A DNA stretch of 64,000 bases. Source: Sphingobium sp. V4. GTDB taxonomy: Bacteria; Pseudomonadota; Alphaproteobacteria; Sphingomonadales; Sphingomonadaceae. The stretch lies in the NCBI RefSeq assembly GCF_029590555.1, contig NZ_CP081002.1:310001-374000 (forward strand), in the 5' to 3' direction. Below the pieces are notes generated by a model. The model saw nothing but the letters and a program-made list of their open reading frames with translations. It was not told the origin of the DNA and ran no database searches. How positions within the stretch are numbered: position 1 is the first letter of the stretch; every line of letters begins with the position of its first letter. Shown here piece after piece: positions 9,045 to 17,852 of this stretch. The position numbers were made by a program, and so were the translations under genes.

Positions 9045-9067
9045 CCGGGCGGCGCCTCGTCGCCCGG
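9045..9067. other. GC hairpin after the TonB receptor gene
   Basis: CCGGGCG at 9045-9051 pairs with CGCCCGG at 9061-9067. No T-run follows, so it is more likely a partial terminator or an mRNA-stabilising hairpin that lets the receptor be expressed differently from the downstream GST genes. Confidence 0.4.
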
Positions 9068-9092
9068 TTCGCTTCATGGAGATGCACCAGGC

Positions 9093-9860
9093 ATGACCGA
9101 CGTCACGCTTTATCATTGGGAACCCAATGCCAATTCGGGGAAGCCGATGCTGGCCCTGTTCGAGAAAGGCGTCGCCTTCGACAGCCATTATCTCGACCTG
9201 CTCAACTTCGACCAGCACAGGCCCGCCTATCTGGCGGTCAACCCGCTCGGCACCATTCCCGCCATGACGCATGGGGTCAAGGTTCTGACCGAATCCACCG
9301 CCATCATGGAATATGTGGACGAGGCGTTCGACGGCCCAAGCCTGATGCCGGCCGATCCGGTCGACCGGTGGCGCGCGCGCTGGTGGATGAAGTTCCTCGA
9401 CCAGTGGCTGGCGCCCAGCTTCTCGATGATCGGATGGAGCGTGTTCGTCGGCCCCTCCGTGCGGCAGAAAGACGCGGCCGAACTGGAAGCCGCAATCGAC
9501 CGCATACCCATGCCCGAACGGCGCACCGCCTGGCGCAAGGCGATCAACGGCGCCTTCTCGCCAGAGGAAATGGCGGAATCGCAGCGCCGCGTCGCCCTCG
9601 GCATCGGCTATCTGGAAAATGCCTTGGGACAGCGCCCATGGCTTGCGTCGGACAGCTACAGTCTGGCCGACATCAACGGCTTCAACCTCGCTTATGCCAT
9701 GCCCCTGTCGCAGCCGCAGCTCTGCAACGACCAGCTCACGCCCAACATCATGCGCTGGCTGCGCGCCATTTACGCGCGGCCGGCGACCCGCGCCTGCTGG
9801 GCACTCGGCCGCACTGATCTCGCCCGCCGCATTTCCTTGCTCGAAAGCGAACCTGCATGA
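9093..9860 (+). CDS. Glutathione S-transferase, LigF-like beta-etherase candidate
   Basis: A 255-residue GST with an N-terminal thioredoxin fold (about 1-80) and an all-alpha C-terminal domain. It resembles LigF of SYK-6, which cleaves the beta-aryl ether bond of lignin model dimers with glutathione. Shared features are the PNANSGKP segment (Ser15), TESTAIMEY with Glu67-Ser68 binding the gamma-glutamyl group, the insertion with PMPERRTAWRKA at about 135-145, and SYSLADING in the C-terminal domain. ATG 9093 gives the family N-terminus. The gene overlaps the next GST gene by ATGA. Activity on beta-O-4 ethers is inferred. Because the two GST genes are coupled, a heterodimeric etherase like BaeAB is possible. 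Confidence 0.8.
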   Translation: MTDVTLYHWEPNANSGKPMLALFEKGVAFDSHYLDLLNFDQHRPAYLAVNPLGTIPAMTHGVKVLTESTAIMEYVDEAFDGPSLMPADPVDRWRARWWMKFLDQWLAPSFSMIGWSVFVGPSVRQKDAAELEAAIDRIPMPERRTAWRKAINGAFSPEEMAESQRRVALGIGYLENALGQRPWLASDSYSLADINGFNLAYAMPLSQPQLCNDQLTPNIMRWLRAIYARPATRACWALGRTDLARRISLLESEPA

Positions 9861-10606
9861 CCGGCATCCTCTATCATGGCCAGCCCAACGGCCCGAGCTT
9901 CACTGTCCTCGCCGCCGCTTTCGAGAAAGGCGTCGATCTGGACCTCCACCCTATCGACCTTCGTGCGGGTGAGCGACACTCCACCGCCCTCCCCCATCCC
10001 CTCGAAGTGGACCAGTCGATCGAGGGCGAAGGCCCGGTGCTGATCGTGGGCGACGTCGCCATGACCGACAGCGTATTCCTCGCCTGTTATCTGGACGAGG
10101 CAGGAGACGGCCCGCCCATCCGCCCCATCGACCCCTACGCTCGATGGCAGATGATGGCTTGGTGCCGCTATGTGATCGAACGGGTCGCCCCGGCCGCCGC
10201 CGCGCTGGGCAATGCTGCCGCGCCTCCGCGCGCGGTCCCGGTCGGGATCGCCAGCGCGGATCTCGCCGAGCGCTGGCAGGACGCCGTCGAAGGCAGGGCA
10301 AGTGACACGCAATTGGCCGACAGCCGGGCCAAGATCGCCCAGGCGGTCGAAAAGATCGAAGCGCAACTGGCCGACGGACGCGACTGGCTGATAGGGGATT
10401 TTTCCATAGCCGACCTTGAAAGCTTCGCCTGGCTCGCCGGAATGCGCCCTCTCGTCCCCGAAGCCTTCGCCTCCGCTCCGCTGACCGACGCCTGGGAAAT
10501 GCGCCTGCGCGCGCGCGCCTCCGTGCGGCAGGCGCGCGACCTCGCGACCGTCCCGAACCCCGAAGCCATCTGGGCGCCCGGCCCGGAGATCAACCGCTGG
10601 GGCTGA
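9857..10606 (+). CDS. Divergent glutathione S-transferase-like protein, possible etherase partner
   Basis: A 249-residue protein with a GST outline: an N-terminal YHGQPNGPSFTVLAAAFEKG matching the start of its neighbour, and a C-terminal helix segment with DFSIADLESFAW. The glutathione gamma-glutamyl site reads TDS rather than the usual ES, and the middle is shorter than in LigF. Translation is coupled to the preceding GST gene (ATGA overlap). This looks like a degenerate subunit that pairs with the first GST, as in the heterodimeric BaeA/BaeB etherase described from Novosphingobium. It could also be an independent GST of unknown substrate. Confidence 0.7.
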   Translation: MTGILYHGQPNGPSFTVLAAAFEKGVDLDLHPIDLRAGERHSTALPHPLEVDQSIEGEGPVLIVGDVAMTDSVFLACYLDEAGDGPPIRPIDPYARWQMMAWCRYVIERVAPAAAALGNAAAPPRAVPVGIASADLAERWQDAVEGRASDTQLADSRAKIAQAVEKIEAQLADGRDWLIGDFSIADLESFAWLAGMRPLVPEAFASAPLTDAWEMRLRARASVRQARDLATVPNPEAIWAPGPEINRWG

Positions 10607-10610
10607 TGCG

Positions 10611-12173
10611 ATGCGCGCGATCGACTATTTCGACAGGGGCCATGATCGTGACCCCGAACGCCCCTGCCTGATCGACGCGGAAAGCGGCGAGACGCTGAGC
10701 TTCGCCCAGGTCGGGGCGCTGACCCGGCGGATCGCCGTCGCCCTCCATGCAGCGGGTTTCCGCGATCAGCAGCCGATCGCACTCTATGGCCCCAACAGCG
10801 CAATCATGATGGTCGCCCTGCTCGCGATCTGGCGCGCCAATGGCCAGTGGGTGCCGGTCAATACCCGCAACGCGATCGACGCCAATGCAGCCTATCTCGA
10901 CTATGTCAGCTGCGGCTGGCTCTTCTATCACAGCAGCCAGACGAAGGATGTGGCCGCGCTCAAGGCGCGGGTGCCCAGCCTCTCCCGTTTCGTCTGCCTC
11001 GACCGCGCGCAGGATGGCGATCCCTCGCTCGATCAGTTCATCGCGAACTGCGACGTTGACAGCTTGCCCGACTTTTCCGATCCGTTCGGCAAGCCCGACG
11101 ATATCGTCGGCCTCTTCCCCACCGGCGGCACCACCGGTCCGTCCAAGGGGGTGGTCGTCACCAATCTGGGCTGGGGCACGATGGTCGAGACGCTGGCGGC
11201 GGCGGTGGATGGCAGGACCGACACGCCAGTCTCACTCGTTGTCGCACCGATCACCCATGCCGCAGGGCCAGTGGCGCTGGCGACGCTGTCTCTGGGCGCC
11301 GCGCAGGTTATTCTGCCGGGCTTCGATGCGGCCGCCGTTCTGGACGCGATCGAACGCCATGGCATCACCCATGTCTATATGCCCCCGACTGCGCTCTACA
11401 GCCTGCTCGACGCGCCGGAACTGCCGGACAGCGATACCAAGTCGTTGAAAATATTCCTCCTCGTAGGCTCTCCCGTTTCCCCGGAGAAACTGCGCCGCGC
11501 GGTTCAGTTCTTCGGTCCCTGCCTCTGCCAGGCCTATGGTCAGGTCGAATCGCCAATGATCGTGACCTGGCTTTCGCCTGAGGATGTCGCCGCGGCAGCG
11601 GCCGGCGACCGGCCCGAACGACTCGCAAGTTGCGGCCGGCCGACCCGTCCCGTGACGGTCGCCATCATGGACGAGGACGGCAACCTCCTGCCCGATGGCG
11701 AGACGGGCGAACTGGTGGTCCGCGGCGTCCTCGTCTCGCGCGAATATTATGAGATGCCGCAGGCCACAGCCGAAATCCGCACCCATGGCTGGCATCATAC
11801 CGGCGACATCGCTCGGTGCGACGCGGACGGCTATCTCTACATCGTCGACCGCAAGAAGGACATGGTCGTGTCCGGCGGATTCAACGTCTTCACCGCGGAG
11901 GTGGAAGCCGCCCTTACCGAACTGCCACAGGTGCGCGAATGTGCGGTCATCGGCATCCCCCATGAAAAATGGGGGGAGGCAGTTCACGCCATTGTCGTCG
12001 CCGACAATATCGGGGAGACAGAGATTATCGCCCATGCAAAGGCCCGGCTGGGCGGGGTGAAGGCGCCCAAGAGCGTCGCCTTCGTCCCGTCGATTCCCCG
12101 GACCGCCGCCGGAAAGATGGACAAGAAAGCCCTTCGCGCCGCGTGGTGGACCGGCGCGCGGATGGTCAATTAG
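10611..12173 (+). CDS. AMP-forming acyl-CoA synthetase (ligase)
   Basis: A 520-residue ANL-superfamily enzyme that activates a carboxylic acid to its CoA thioester through an acyl-AMP. Motifs in order are PTGGTTGPSKGVV (ATP loop), AYGQVESP, HTGDIARCDADGYLYIVDRK and the C-terminal PRTAAGKMDK with the adenylation lysine. It starts 4 bp after the second GST gene. In context it may activate an aromatic side-chain acid released after ether cleavage, similar to feruloyl-CoA or vanilloylacetate routes in SYK-6. The substrate cannot be read from the sequence. Confidence 0.85.
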   Translation: MRAIDYFDRGHDRDPERPCLIDAESGETLSFAQVGALTRRIAVALHAAGFRDQQPIALYGPNSAIMMVALLAIWRANGQWVPVNTRNAIDANAAYLDYVSCGWLFYHSSQTKDVAALKARVPSLSRFVCLDRAQDGDPSLDQFIANCDVDSLPDFSDPFGKPDDIVGLFPTGGTTGPSKGVVVTNLGWGTMVETLAAAVDGRTDTPVSLVVAPITHAAGPVALATLSLGAAQVILPGFDAAAVLDAIERHGITHVYMPPTALYSLLDAPELPDSDTKSLKIFLLVGSPVSPEKLRRAVQFFGPCLCQAYGQVESPMIVTWLSPEDVAAAAAGDRPERLASCGRPTRPVTVAIMDEDGNLLPDGETGELVVRGVLVSREYYEMPQATAEIRTHGWHHTGDIARCDADGYLYIVDRKKDMVVSGGFNVFTAEVEAALTELPQVRECAVIGIPHEKWGEAVHAIVVADNIGETEIIAHAKARLGGVKAPKSVAFVPSIPRTAAGKMDKKALRAAWWTGARMVN

Positions 12174-12216
12174 GTGACGGATGCAAACATCTGCACCGCA
12201 TAAGGAGAGGAAGAGG

Positions 12217-14340
12217 ATGCGGGTCGCGATTGCGCTGCTGTTGGGAACGAGCCTGGCTTTGTCCGCCTGCGGGCAGGGCGCGAGCCAGACCGAAGCCGTG
12301 GGTTCGGGAACGGTGGACGCAGCACGCATTATCGCCGCCAGGCCGGCCGAATGGCTCTCGACCGGCCGCACCTATGACGAACAGCGATTCAGTCCGCTAT
12401 CGGCGATCAATCAGGCTACAATCGGCAAGCTTGGCCTCGCCTGGTCGGCCGACATGGACACCAATCGCGGGCAGGAGGCGACACCGCTCTTCATCGACGG
12501 TACCCTCTATGTTTCGACCGCCTGGAGCATTGTGAAGGCCTATGATGCGCGCAGCGGCAAATTGCTCTGGTCCTACGACCCCGAAGTGCCGCGCGAGACC
12601 CTGGTCAAGGCCTGTTGCGACGCGGTCAATCGCGGCGTCGCGGCATGGGGCGACAAATTGTTCGTTGGCACGCTCGACGGTCGACTGCTCGCCATCAATC
12701 GCAAGAGCGGCAAGCCGGTCTGGAGCGTCGTCACGCTGGACCAGACGAAAAACTATACCATCACCGGCGCGCCGCGGGTGGTGAACGGCCTGGTCGTCAT
12801 CGGCAATGGCGGCGCGGAATTCGGCGCGCGCGGCTATGTCGCGGCCTATGACGCGGATAGCGGCAAGGAAAAGTGGAAATTCTACACCGTCCCGGCACAG
12901 CCCGGCACCGAGAAGGAACCGGACTATCTCAAGAAAGCCGCCGCCACCTGGTATGGGGAATGGTGGAAACAGGGTGGTGGCGGCACCGTATGGGACGCCA
13001 TGGCCTATGACCCTGAACTGGACCTGCTCTACATCGGCGTGGGCAATGGGTCACCCTGGAATCAGGCCTACCGATCGGAGGGCAAGGGCGACAATCTCTA
13101 TCTGTCCTCGATCGTCGCGGTCCACGCGAAGACTGGCGAATATGCCTGGCATTACCAGACCACGCCCGGCGACAGCTGGGACTTCACCGCCACCCAGCAC
13201 ATCATGCTCGCCGACATGGAAATTGGCGGAGCCAAGCGCAAAGTGCTCATGCAGGCGCCGAAGAACGGCTTCTTCTATGTGCTGGACCGTACCAACGGAA
13301 AGCTCCTGTCGGCCAGGAATTTCGTGCCGGTCAACTGGGCGAGCGGCATCGACATGAAGACCGGCCGTCCGATCGAAAATCCGCAAGCCCGCTATTACAG
13401 GACCGGCAAGCCCTTCATCGGCTCCCCCGGCGCGACCGGCGCGCATAGCTGGCACCCGATGGCCTTCGATCCCAGGAGCCGGACCGTCTTCATTCCCGCC
13501 AACCTCGCCGCCTTCCCCTATATCCCGGAAAAGGGCTGGAGGGCCAACAAGCTGGGCTTCAATGTCGGCGTCGATATCGCGGCCGCCGCGATGCCGGCCG
13601 ACAAGGCCGTGCGCGCGGCGGCGATGAACGCGACCACGGGCGCGCTCATCGCCTGGGATCCGGTCGCGCAGAAGGAAAAATGGCGCGTCTCCTACAAAGG
13701 GCCATGGAATGGGGGGCTGCTGGCGACCGGCGGCGACCTCGTCTTTCAGGGGACGGCGACTGGCGACTTCAACGCCTATGCGAGCGTGGACGGCCGCAAA
13801 CTCTGGTCCTTCCCGGCACAGACCGGCATCGTTGCAGCGCCCATCAGCTATGAACTGGACGGGCAGCAATATGTGGCGGTGATGGCGGGTTGGGGCGGAG
13901 TCTGGGCGCTTGCGCCCGGCATCCTGTCCGACAAGAGCGGACCCAGCCGCAATATCAGCCGCCTGCTGGTTTTCAAGCTGGACGGGAAGGCCGCCCTGCC
14001 CCCCGCTCCGCCGCTGGCGAAGATGCCGCTCGACCCGCCGCCCTCCACCGCCAGCGCGGCGGAGATCGCAGCGGGCGGGGCGCGCTTCGGCCGCTATTGC
14101 AGCACTTGTCATGGCGATGCGGCAGTCGGGGGCAGCATCGTCCCCGACCTTCGCCACAGCGCCACCTTGAACGACAAGGCGACATGGCAGATGATCGTGC
14201 ATGACGGCGCGCTCAAGGATAATGGCATGGTCAGCTTCGCCTCGATCTTCTCCGCCAAGGAGATCGAGGATATTCGCGCCTATGTCATTCACCGAGCCAA
14301 TGAGGACAAGACACTGGAAAGCACACCCAATGCCCGTTGA
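12217..14340 (+). CDS. PQQ-dependent quinohemoprotein alcohol dehydrogenase, predicted lipoprotein
   Basis: A 707-residue type II quinohemoprotein. It has an eight-bladed PQQ beta-propeller with the vicinal disulfide Cys133-Cys134 (KACCDAV) and the catalytic GDSWDFTA segment, then a C-terminal cytochrome c domain with heme motif CSTCH at about 628-632. It oxidises alcohols or aldehydes in the periplasm. ATG 12217 is preferred over ATG 12181 because AAGGAGAGG lies just upstream and the signal begins there. The signal ends in LSAC, a lipobox, suggesting lipid anchoring; soluble relatives lack this. It lies in the run with etherases and a CoA ligase, so an aromatic side-chain alcohol is a plausible substrate. 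No PQQ synthesis genes are in the window. Confidence 0.88.
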   Translation: MRVAIALLLGTSLALSACGQGASQTEAVGSGTVDAARIIAARPAEWLSTGRTYDEQRFSPLSAINQATIGKLGLAWSADMDTNRGQEATPLFIDGTLYVSTAWSIVKAYDARSGKLLWSYDPEVPRETLVKACCDAVNRGVAAWGDKLFVGTLDGRLLAINRKSGKPVWSVVTLDQTKNYTITGAPRVVNGLVVIGNGGAEFGARGYVAAYDADSGKEKWKFYTVPAQPGTEKEPDYLKKAAATWYGEWWKQGGGGTVWDAMAYDPELDLLYIGVGNGSPWNQAYRSEGKGDNLYLSSIVAVHAKTGEYAWHYQTTPGDSWDFTATQHIMLADMEIGGAKRKVLMQAPKNGFFYVLDRTNGKLLSARNFVPVNWASGIDMKTGRPIENPQARYYRTGKPFIGSPGATGAHSWHPMAFDPRSRTVFIPANLAAFPYIPEKGWRANKLGFNVGVDIAAAAMPADKAVRAAAMNATTGALIAWDPVAQKEKWRVSYKGPWNGGLLATGGDLVFQGTATGDFNAYASVDGRKLWSFPAQTGIVAAPISYELDGQQYVAVMAGWGGVWALAPGILSDKSGPSRNISRLLVFKLDGKAALPPAPPLAKMPLDPPPSTASAAEIAAGGARFGRYCSTCHGDAAVGGSIVPDLRHSATLNDKATWQMIVHDGALKDNGMVSFASIFSAKEIEDIRAYVIHRANEDKTLESTPNAR

Positions 14341-15202
14341 TCCGAGCAAAGTCATCGCCATCGACGTCCATGTCCATGCCGAAGTGTCGTGCCATGATCC
14401 CGAAGACCCGGTGATGGCCAAATATTTCGATGCTGCCTCCGCTTACTTCAAGGCGGATCGCAAGCGGCCGACCATCCCTGAAACGATCGCTTATTACCGG
14501 CAGCAGAATATCGCCTTCTGCTTGTTCACCGTCGATTGCGAAAGCGGGATCGGGGCCAAGCGGATCAGCAATTATGAAGTGGCGGAACTGGCTGCGAACG
14601 ACAGCGACATCGTTATCCCCTTCGCGTCGATCGACCCGCGCAAGGGCAAGTTCGGCGCGCGTGAAGCCCGCGATCTGGTCGAAAATTATGGCGTCAAGGG
14701 CTTCAAGTTCCACGGCATCATGCAGGATTGCCACCCGGCCGACCGGGTCGCCTATCCCATCTATGAAGTGATCGCCGAATATAAACTGCCCGCCATCTTC
14801 CACACCGGCCATTCGGGCATGGGCACCGGAATGCGCGGCGGCGGCGGGGTGCGGTTGAAATATGGTCAGCCCATATTGGTGGACGATGTCGCGGTCGACT
14901 TCCCCGACATGAAGATCATCCTCGCCCATCCCAGCTGGCCCTGGACCGACGAAAGCCTGTCGATGGCGCTGCACAAGGACAATGTCTTCATGGACCTGTC
15001 CGGCTGGTCGCCCAAATATTTTCCGAAACAGGTGATCCAGTATGCCAACACGCAGTTGAAGCACAAGATGCTCTTCGGCTCCGACTGGCCGCTGATCCGC
15101 CCGGAAAAATGGATCGACGCGGCCCGCGAAGCCGGCTTCCGCGAAGAGGTGCTGCCCCTCATCATGAAGGACAATGCGGTAAAATTGCTGGGCCTGGGTT
15201 AG
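14330..15202 (+). CDS. Amidohydrolase-2 family metal-dependent hydrolase or decarboxylase
   Basis: A 290-residue TIM-barrel protein of the amidohydrolase-2 group, the same superfamily as LigW and LigJ. Metal-site segments are DVHVH (His14, His16), FKFHG, FHTGH, LAHPSWPW and GSDWP. The start at 14330 overlaps the end of the PQQ dehydrogenase gene by 11 bp, and the upstream part of the frame is antisense-like noise. Members act as decarboxylases, C-C hydrolases or lactonases on aromatic acids. The reaction here is not predictable, but it is the last gene of the run that begins with the TonB receptor. Confidence 0.8.
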   Translation: MPVDPSKVIAIDVHVHAEVSCHDPEDPVMAKYFDAASAYFKADRKRPTIPETIAYYRQQNIAFCLFTVDCESGIGAKRISNYEVAELAANDSDIVIPFASIDPRKGKFGAREARDLVENYGVKGFKFHGIMQDCHPADRVAYPIYEVIAEYKLPAIFHTGHSGMGTGMRGGGGVRLKYGQPILVDDVAVDFPDMKIILAHPSWPWTDESLSMALHKDNVFMDLSGWSPKYFPKQVIQYANTQLKHKMLFGSDWPLIRPEKWIDAAREAGFREEVLPLIMKDNAVKLLGLG

Positions 15203-15209
15203 GGGATTA

Positions 15210-15977
15210 TCAGCGCTGCTGCCCCCGCCCCGTCGCGGCCCAATAGATGCCGCCCATCAGATGGGCGAGATAGTTCGGATCGCGATACATCTCCACATCA
15301 TGCCCCAATGTGGTCACGAACACCCGGCCTTTTTCATGATGATGATACCAGGCCACCGGATGATCCTTGCCCATCGGCCTGGAGACTTGCCCAGGCCAGA
15401 TCTTCGTCGGATCATAGCTGCTCTCGTCGACCTTGAGCACCGGATTGATGCGGACATCATGAGGATTGGAAAGGACATAATATTCGTCGCTCCATATCCA
15501 GCGATCCGGCACGCCGAAACTGGCGGGGAAGCCTCTGTCCGCCACCGTCACCACCCCGGTCTGCAACATCGGATGAATGACGAAGCTGCGACCAACCATC
15601 GTCTCGTACCACGTCCATTGGCCGGGGGGCGTGATTGCGGCGCGATGCACCACGATCGCATTGCCGCCCGCGCGCATATAGTCCTCGAACTTTCTGCGCT
15701 GCGCCGGATTCAATTCCTCCCCCGGCGTATTCAGGAACATCACCGCCGCATATTGACTGAGATCGCCGTCGAACACATCCGTCCGGTTGGCCCAGGTGAA
15801 TTCGAATGCGTGCAACTTGGCGAGCCGCTCCAGGCTGTCGCGGGCCACCGGTATATATTCATAATGATATGTGTTGGGGATGGAGAGCACCAGCAGCCGG
15901 TACTGGCTCTGCGCAAGCGCAACGGGTGCAAAGATCAGCGCCAGCAACATCGCGAGCAGCCGAAGCCCATGATTCAT
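15210..15977 (-). CDS. ThuA-like domain protein with signal peptide
   Basis: A 255-residue secreted or periplasmic protein with an N-terminal signal ending near ALAQS. It then has a ThuA-like, class I glutamine-amidotransferase-type fold, recognisable by GGNAIVVHRA at about residues 105-115 and the histidine-rich WYHHHEKGRVFVTTLGHD near the end. ThuA-like proteins are linked to sugar metabolism, but their reactions are poorly known. ATG 15977 is chosen because GGGAGG precedes it; a GTG at 15983 is also in frame. It converges on the amidohydrolase gene with 7 bp between stops. Confidence 0.75.
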   Translation of the reverse strand: MNHGLRLLAMLLALIFAPVALAQSQYRLLVLSIPNTYHYEYIPVARDSLERLAKLHAFEFTWANRTDVFDGDLSQYAAVMFLNTPGEELNPAQRRKFEDYMRAGGNAIVVHRAAITPPGQWTWYETMVGRSFVIHPMLQTGVVTVADRGFPASFGVPDRWIWSDEYYVLSNPHDVRINPVLKVDESSYDPTKIWPGQVSRPMGKDHPVAWYHHHEKGRVFVTTLGHDVEMYRDPNYLAHLMGGIYWAATGRGQQR

Positions 15978-16038
15978 ATCCACCTCCCGTCGATGATGTC
16001 ACCCGCGATCGCCCGGCCGGCGACCGCGGGTGCCCTGC

Positions 16039-17700
16039 TTATTTGCGCTGCGCCGCGCTGGCGTCGCGCGCCGCGCGAAACTCGCTGTCGGCGGACCAGT
16101 TCGGCCAGCCATGACCATCGACGACCCGGCGCCCGACATTGTAAAGCAGGGTCATATCCCCCGCCCAGCTGCCCGTGTCCCAGCTATCGTCATATTGGTC
16201 GGCGGGCTGGTGGTAGCGATCGCGTGTATAGATGTCGCCCAGTTCCTTGCCGCGCGCAGCGCCGCCATTGACCAGCTCACGTCCCGGATTGAAGGAAATC
16301 GCCGGCACTCCGCGCTTCGCCATCGGGAAATGGTCGGAGCGGTAGAAGCTGCCGGCCTCCGGTCGCGCGTCAGGCGTGTAATGCCGGCCCAGCTTCTCGC
16401 CCTCCTCGGTCAGCATGGTCAGCAGGTCCAGCCTGGCCGCACCGGAAATGCTGAAATTCGTCGTCTTCTCGACGCCGAACGGTCCGTCCATATTGACGAC
16501 GCCCGCCGTCGTCGCGAGCGGCCGCAAAGGATTGTCGGCATAATATTCGGAGCCGAGTAGCCCCTTTTCCTCCGCCGTCACCGCCAGGAACAACACGCTG
16601 CGCTCGGGTTTCGTCCCCTTGGCATAGGCCCGCGCCAGTTCCAGCAGCGCGGCGGTGCCCGACGCATTGTCACGCGCGCCATTATAGATGGTATCGCCCT
16701 TCGCGTCCGGCGCACCGATGCCCAGATGGTCCCAATGCGCCGAATAGATCACCGTCTCATCGGGATATTTGCTGCCCCGCACCAGCCCCGCGACATTGTG
16801 AGAGGTGATGATCTCGGACTTCACCGCATAATCCGCGCTCATCGTCGCCTTGAGCGGAATCGGCTTGAAATCCTTTTTGCGGGCCGCCGCCTTGGCCGCC
16901 TCGAAATCGATCCCCGACGCGGCCAGAATCTTGGCCGCCAGATCCTTCTGAATCCAGCCTTCCATCTGGGTATGCGCGGCCTTGGGATCGGCGCGAACGA
17001 TGTCGAACATGGTGTTGGTGTTGCTGTTCTTAACGGTCGCCCAGCCGTAGGAGGCCGGCTCGCTTTCATGCACCACCAGCACGCCGGCCGCACCCTGCCG
17101 CGCGGCTTCCTCATATTTGTAGGTCCAGCGGCCATAATAGGTCATCAGCTTGCCGCCGAAATCGCCCTCGCCCCCCTCGAAGTCCGGGTCATTGACCAGC
17201 ACGACCATGATCTTGCCCTTCAGGTCCACGCCCTTGAAGTCGTCCCAGCCGCGTTCGGGCGCCTTGACGCCATAGCCGACGAAGACCAGCGGCAAGTCCG
17301 CGAATTTGACCGACGACTGGCCCGTCTCGGCCGCGCGCACCGCGATCTCACCGCCCTGCGCCAGAGGCTGCGTCGCGCCGCCGATCGTCATCGACAGTGC
17401 CGGGGTGCCCGTGATGTTCGACATGCGCAGCGGCACGTCCTGGAACCAGCCGTCCTTGTCGCCGGCCGGCGTCAGCCCCGCCGCCTTCATCTGCGCGGCG
17501 ATATAGCCGATCGTCTTGGCCTCCGCCGGGGTCGCGGGGCCGCGCCCTTCAAATTCGTCGCTGGCCAGCGTCTTGATGTCGGTGACGATGCGCTGGACGT
17601 CGAACTGCGGCGCGGCGCCCGAAGCAGCCACCGCCATGGCGGAAGCGGATAACAGAGCGGCACCGGTCATGAACCGCAGAATCTTGAAACTTGGCGACAT
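16039..17700 (-). CDS. M28-family zinc metallopeptidase (aminopeptidase), exported
   Basis: A 553-residue exported peptidase. The N-terminus is a signal peptide ending at about SGAAPQ. A protease-associated domain lies in the middle, and the M28 catalytic domain carries SAHWDHLG, NGARDNASGTAALLELA, AEEKGLLGSEYY and the late SDHFPMAKRGVPA, which supply the two-zinc site and base. It removes N-terminal amino acids from peptides in the periplasm or outside the cell. ATG 17700 gives a clean signal peptide; the frame stays open upstream to 17775 without a signal-like sequence. It has no obvious link to the aromatic genes. Confidence 0.88.
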   Translation of the reverse strand: MSPSFKILRFMTGAALLSASAMAVAASGAAPQFDVQRIVTDIKTLASDEFEGRGPATPAEAKTIGYIAAQMKAAGLTPAGDKDGWFQDVPLRMSNITGTPALSMTIGGATQPLAQGGEIAVRAAETGQSSVKFADLPLVFVGYGVKAPERGWDDFKGVDLKGKIMVVLVNDPDFEGGEGDFGGKLMTYYGRWTYKYEEAARQGAAGVLVVHESEPASYGWATVKNSNTNTMFDIVRADPKAAHTQMEGWIQKDLAAKILAASGIDFEAAKAAARKKDFKPIPLKATMSADYAVKSEIITSHNVAGLVRGSKYPDETVIYSAHWDHLGIGAPDAKGDTIYNGARDNASGTAALLELARAYAKGTKPERSVLFLAVTAEEKGLLGSEYYADNPLRPLATTAGVVNMDGPFGVEKTTNFSISGAARLDLLTMLTEEGEKLGRHYTPDARPEAGSFYRSDHFPMAKRGVPAISFNPGRELVNGGAARGKELGDIYTRDRYHQPADQYDDSWDTGSWAGDMTLLYNVGRRVVDGHGWPNWSADSEFRAARDASAAQRK

Positions 17701-17774
17701 ATTCCATCTCCGATAGGTCGGCATGGACGATGATCTGGCCGATCTTGCACGCCATGTCGATATATGTACGACCA

Positions 17775-17790
17775 ATAAGCGACCGCTTAT
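17775..17790. promoter_or_regulatory. Perfect palindrome in a divergent promoter region
   Basis: ATAAGC-GACC-GCTTAT lies in the 152-bp gap between the divergent M28 peptidase and antiporter genes. It may be an operator for either gene; no regulator is adjacent to assign it to. Confidence 0.4.
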
Positions 17791-17852
17791 GCGCTGGACA
17801 GCAAGCGACCCTGCGCTAGGGTCATCCCACCCGCGTCAGCCAGAGCGAGCCC

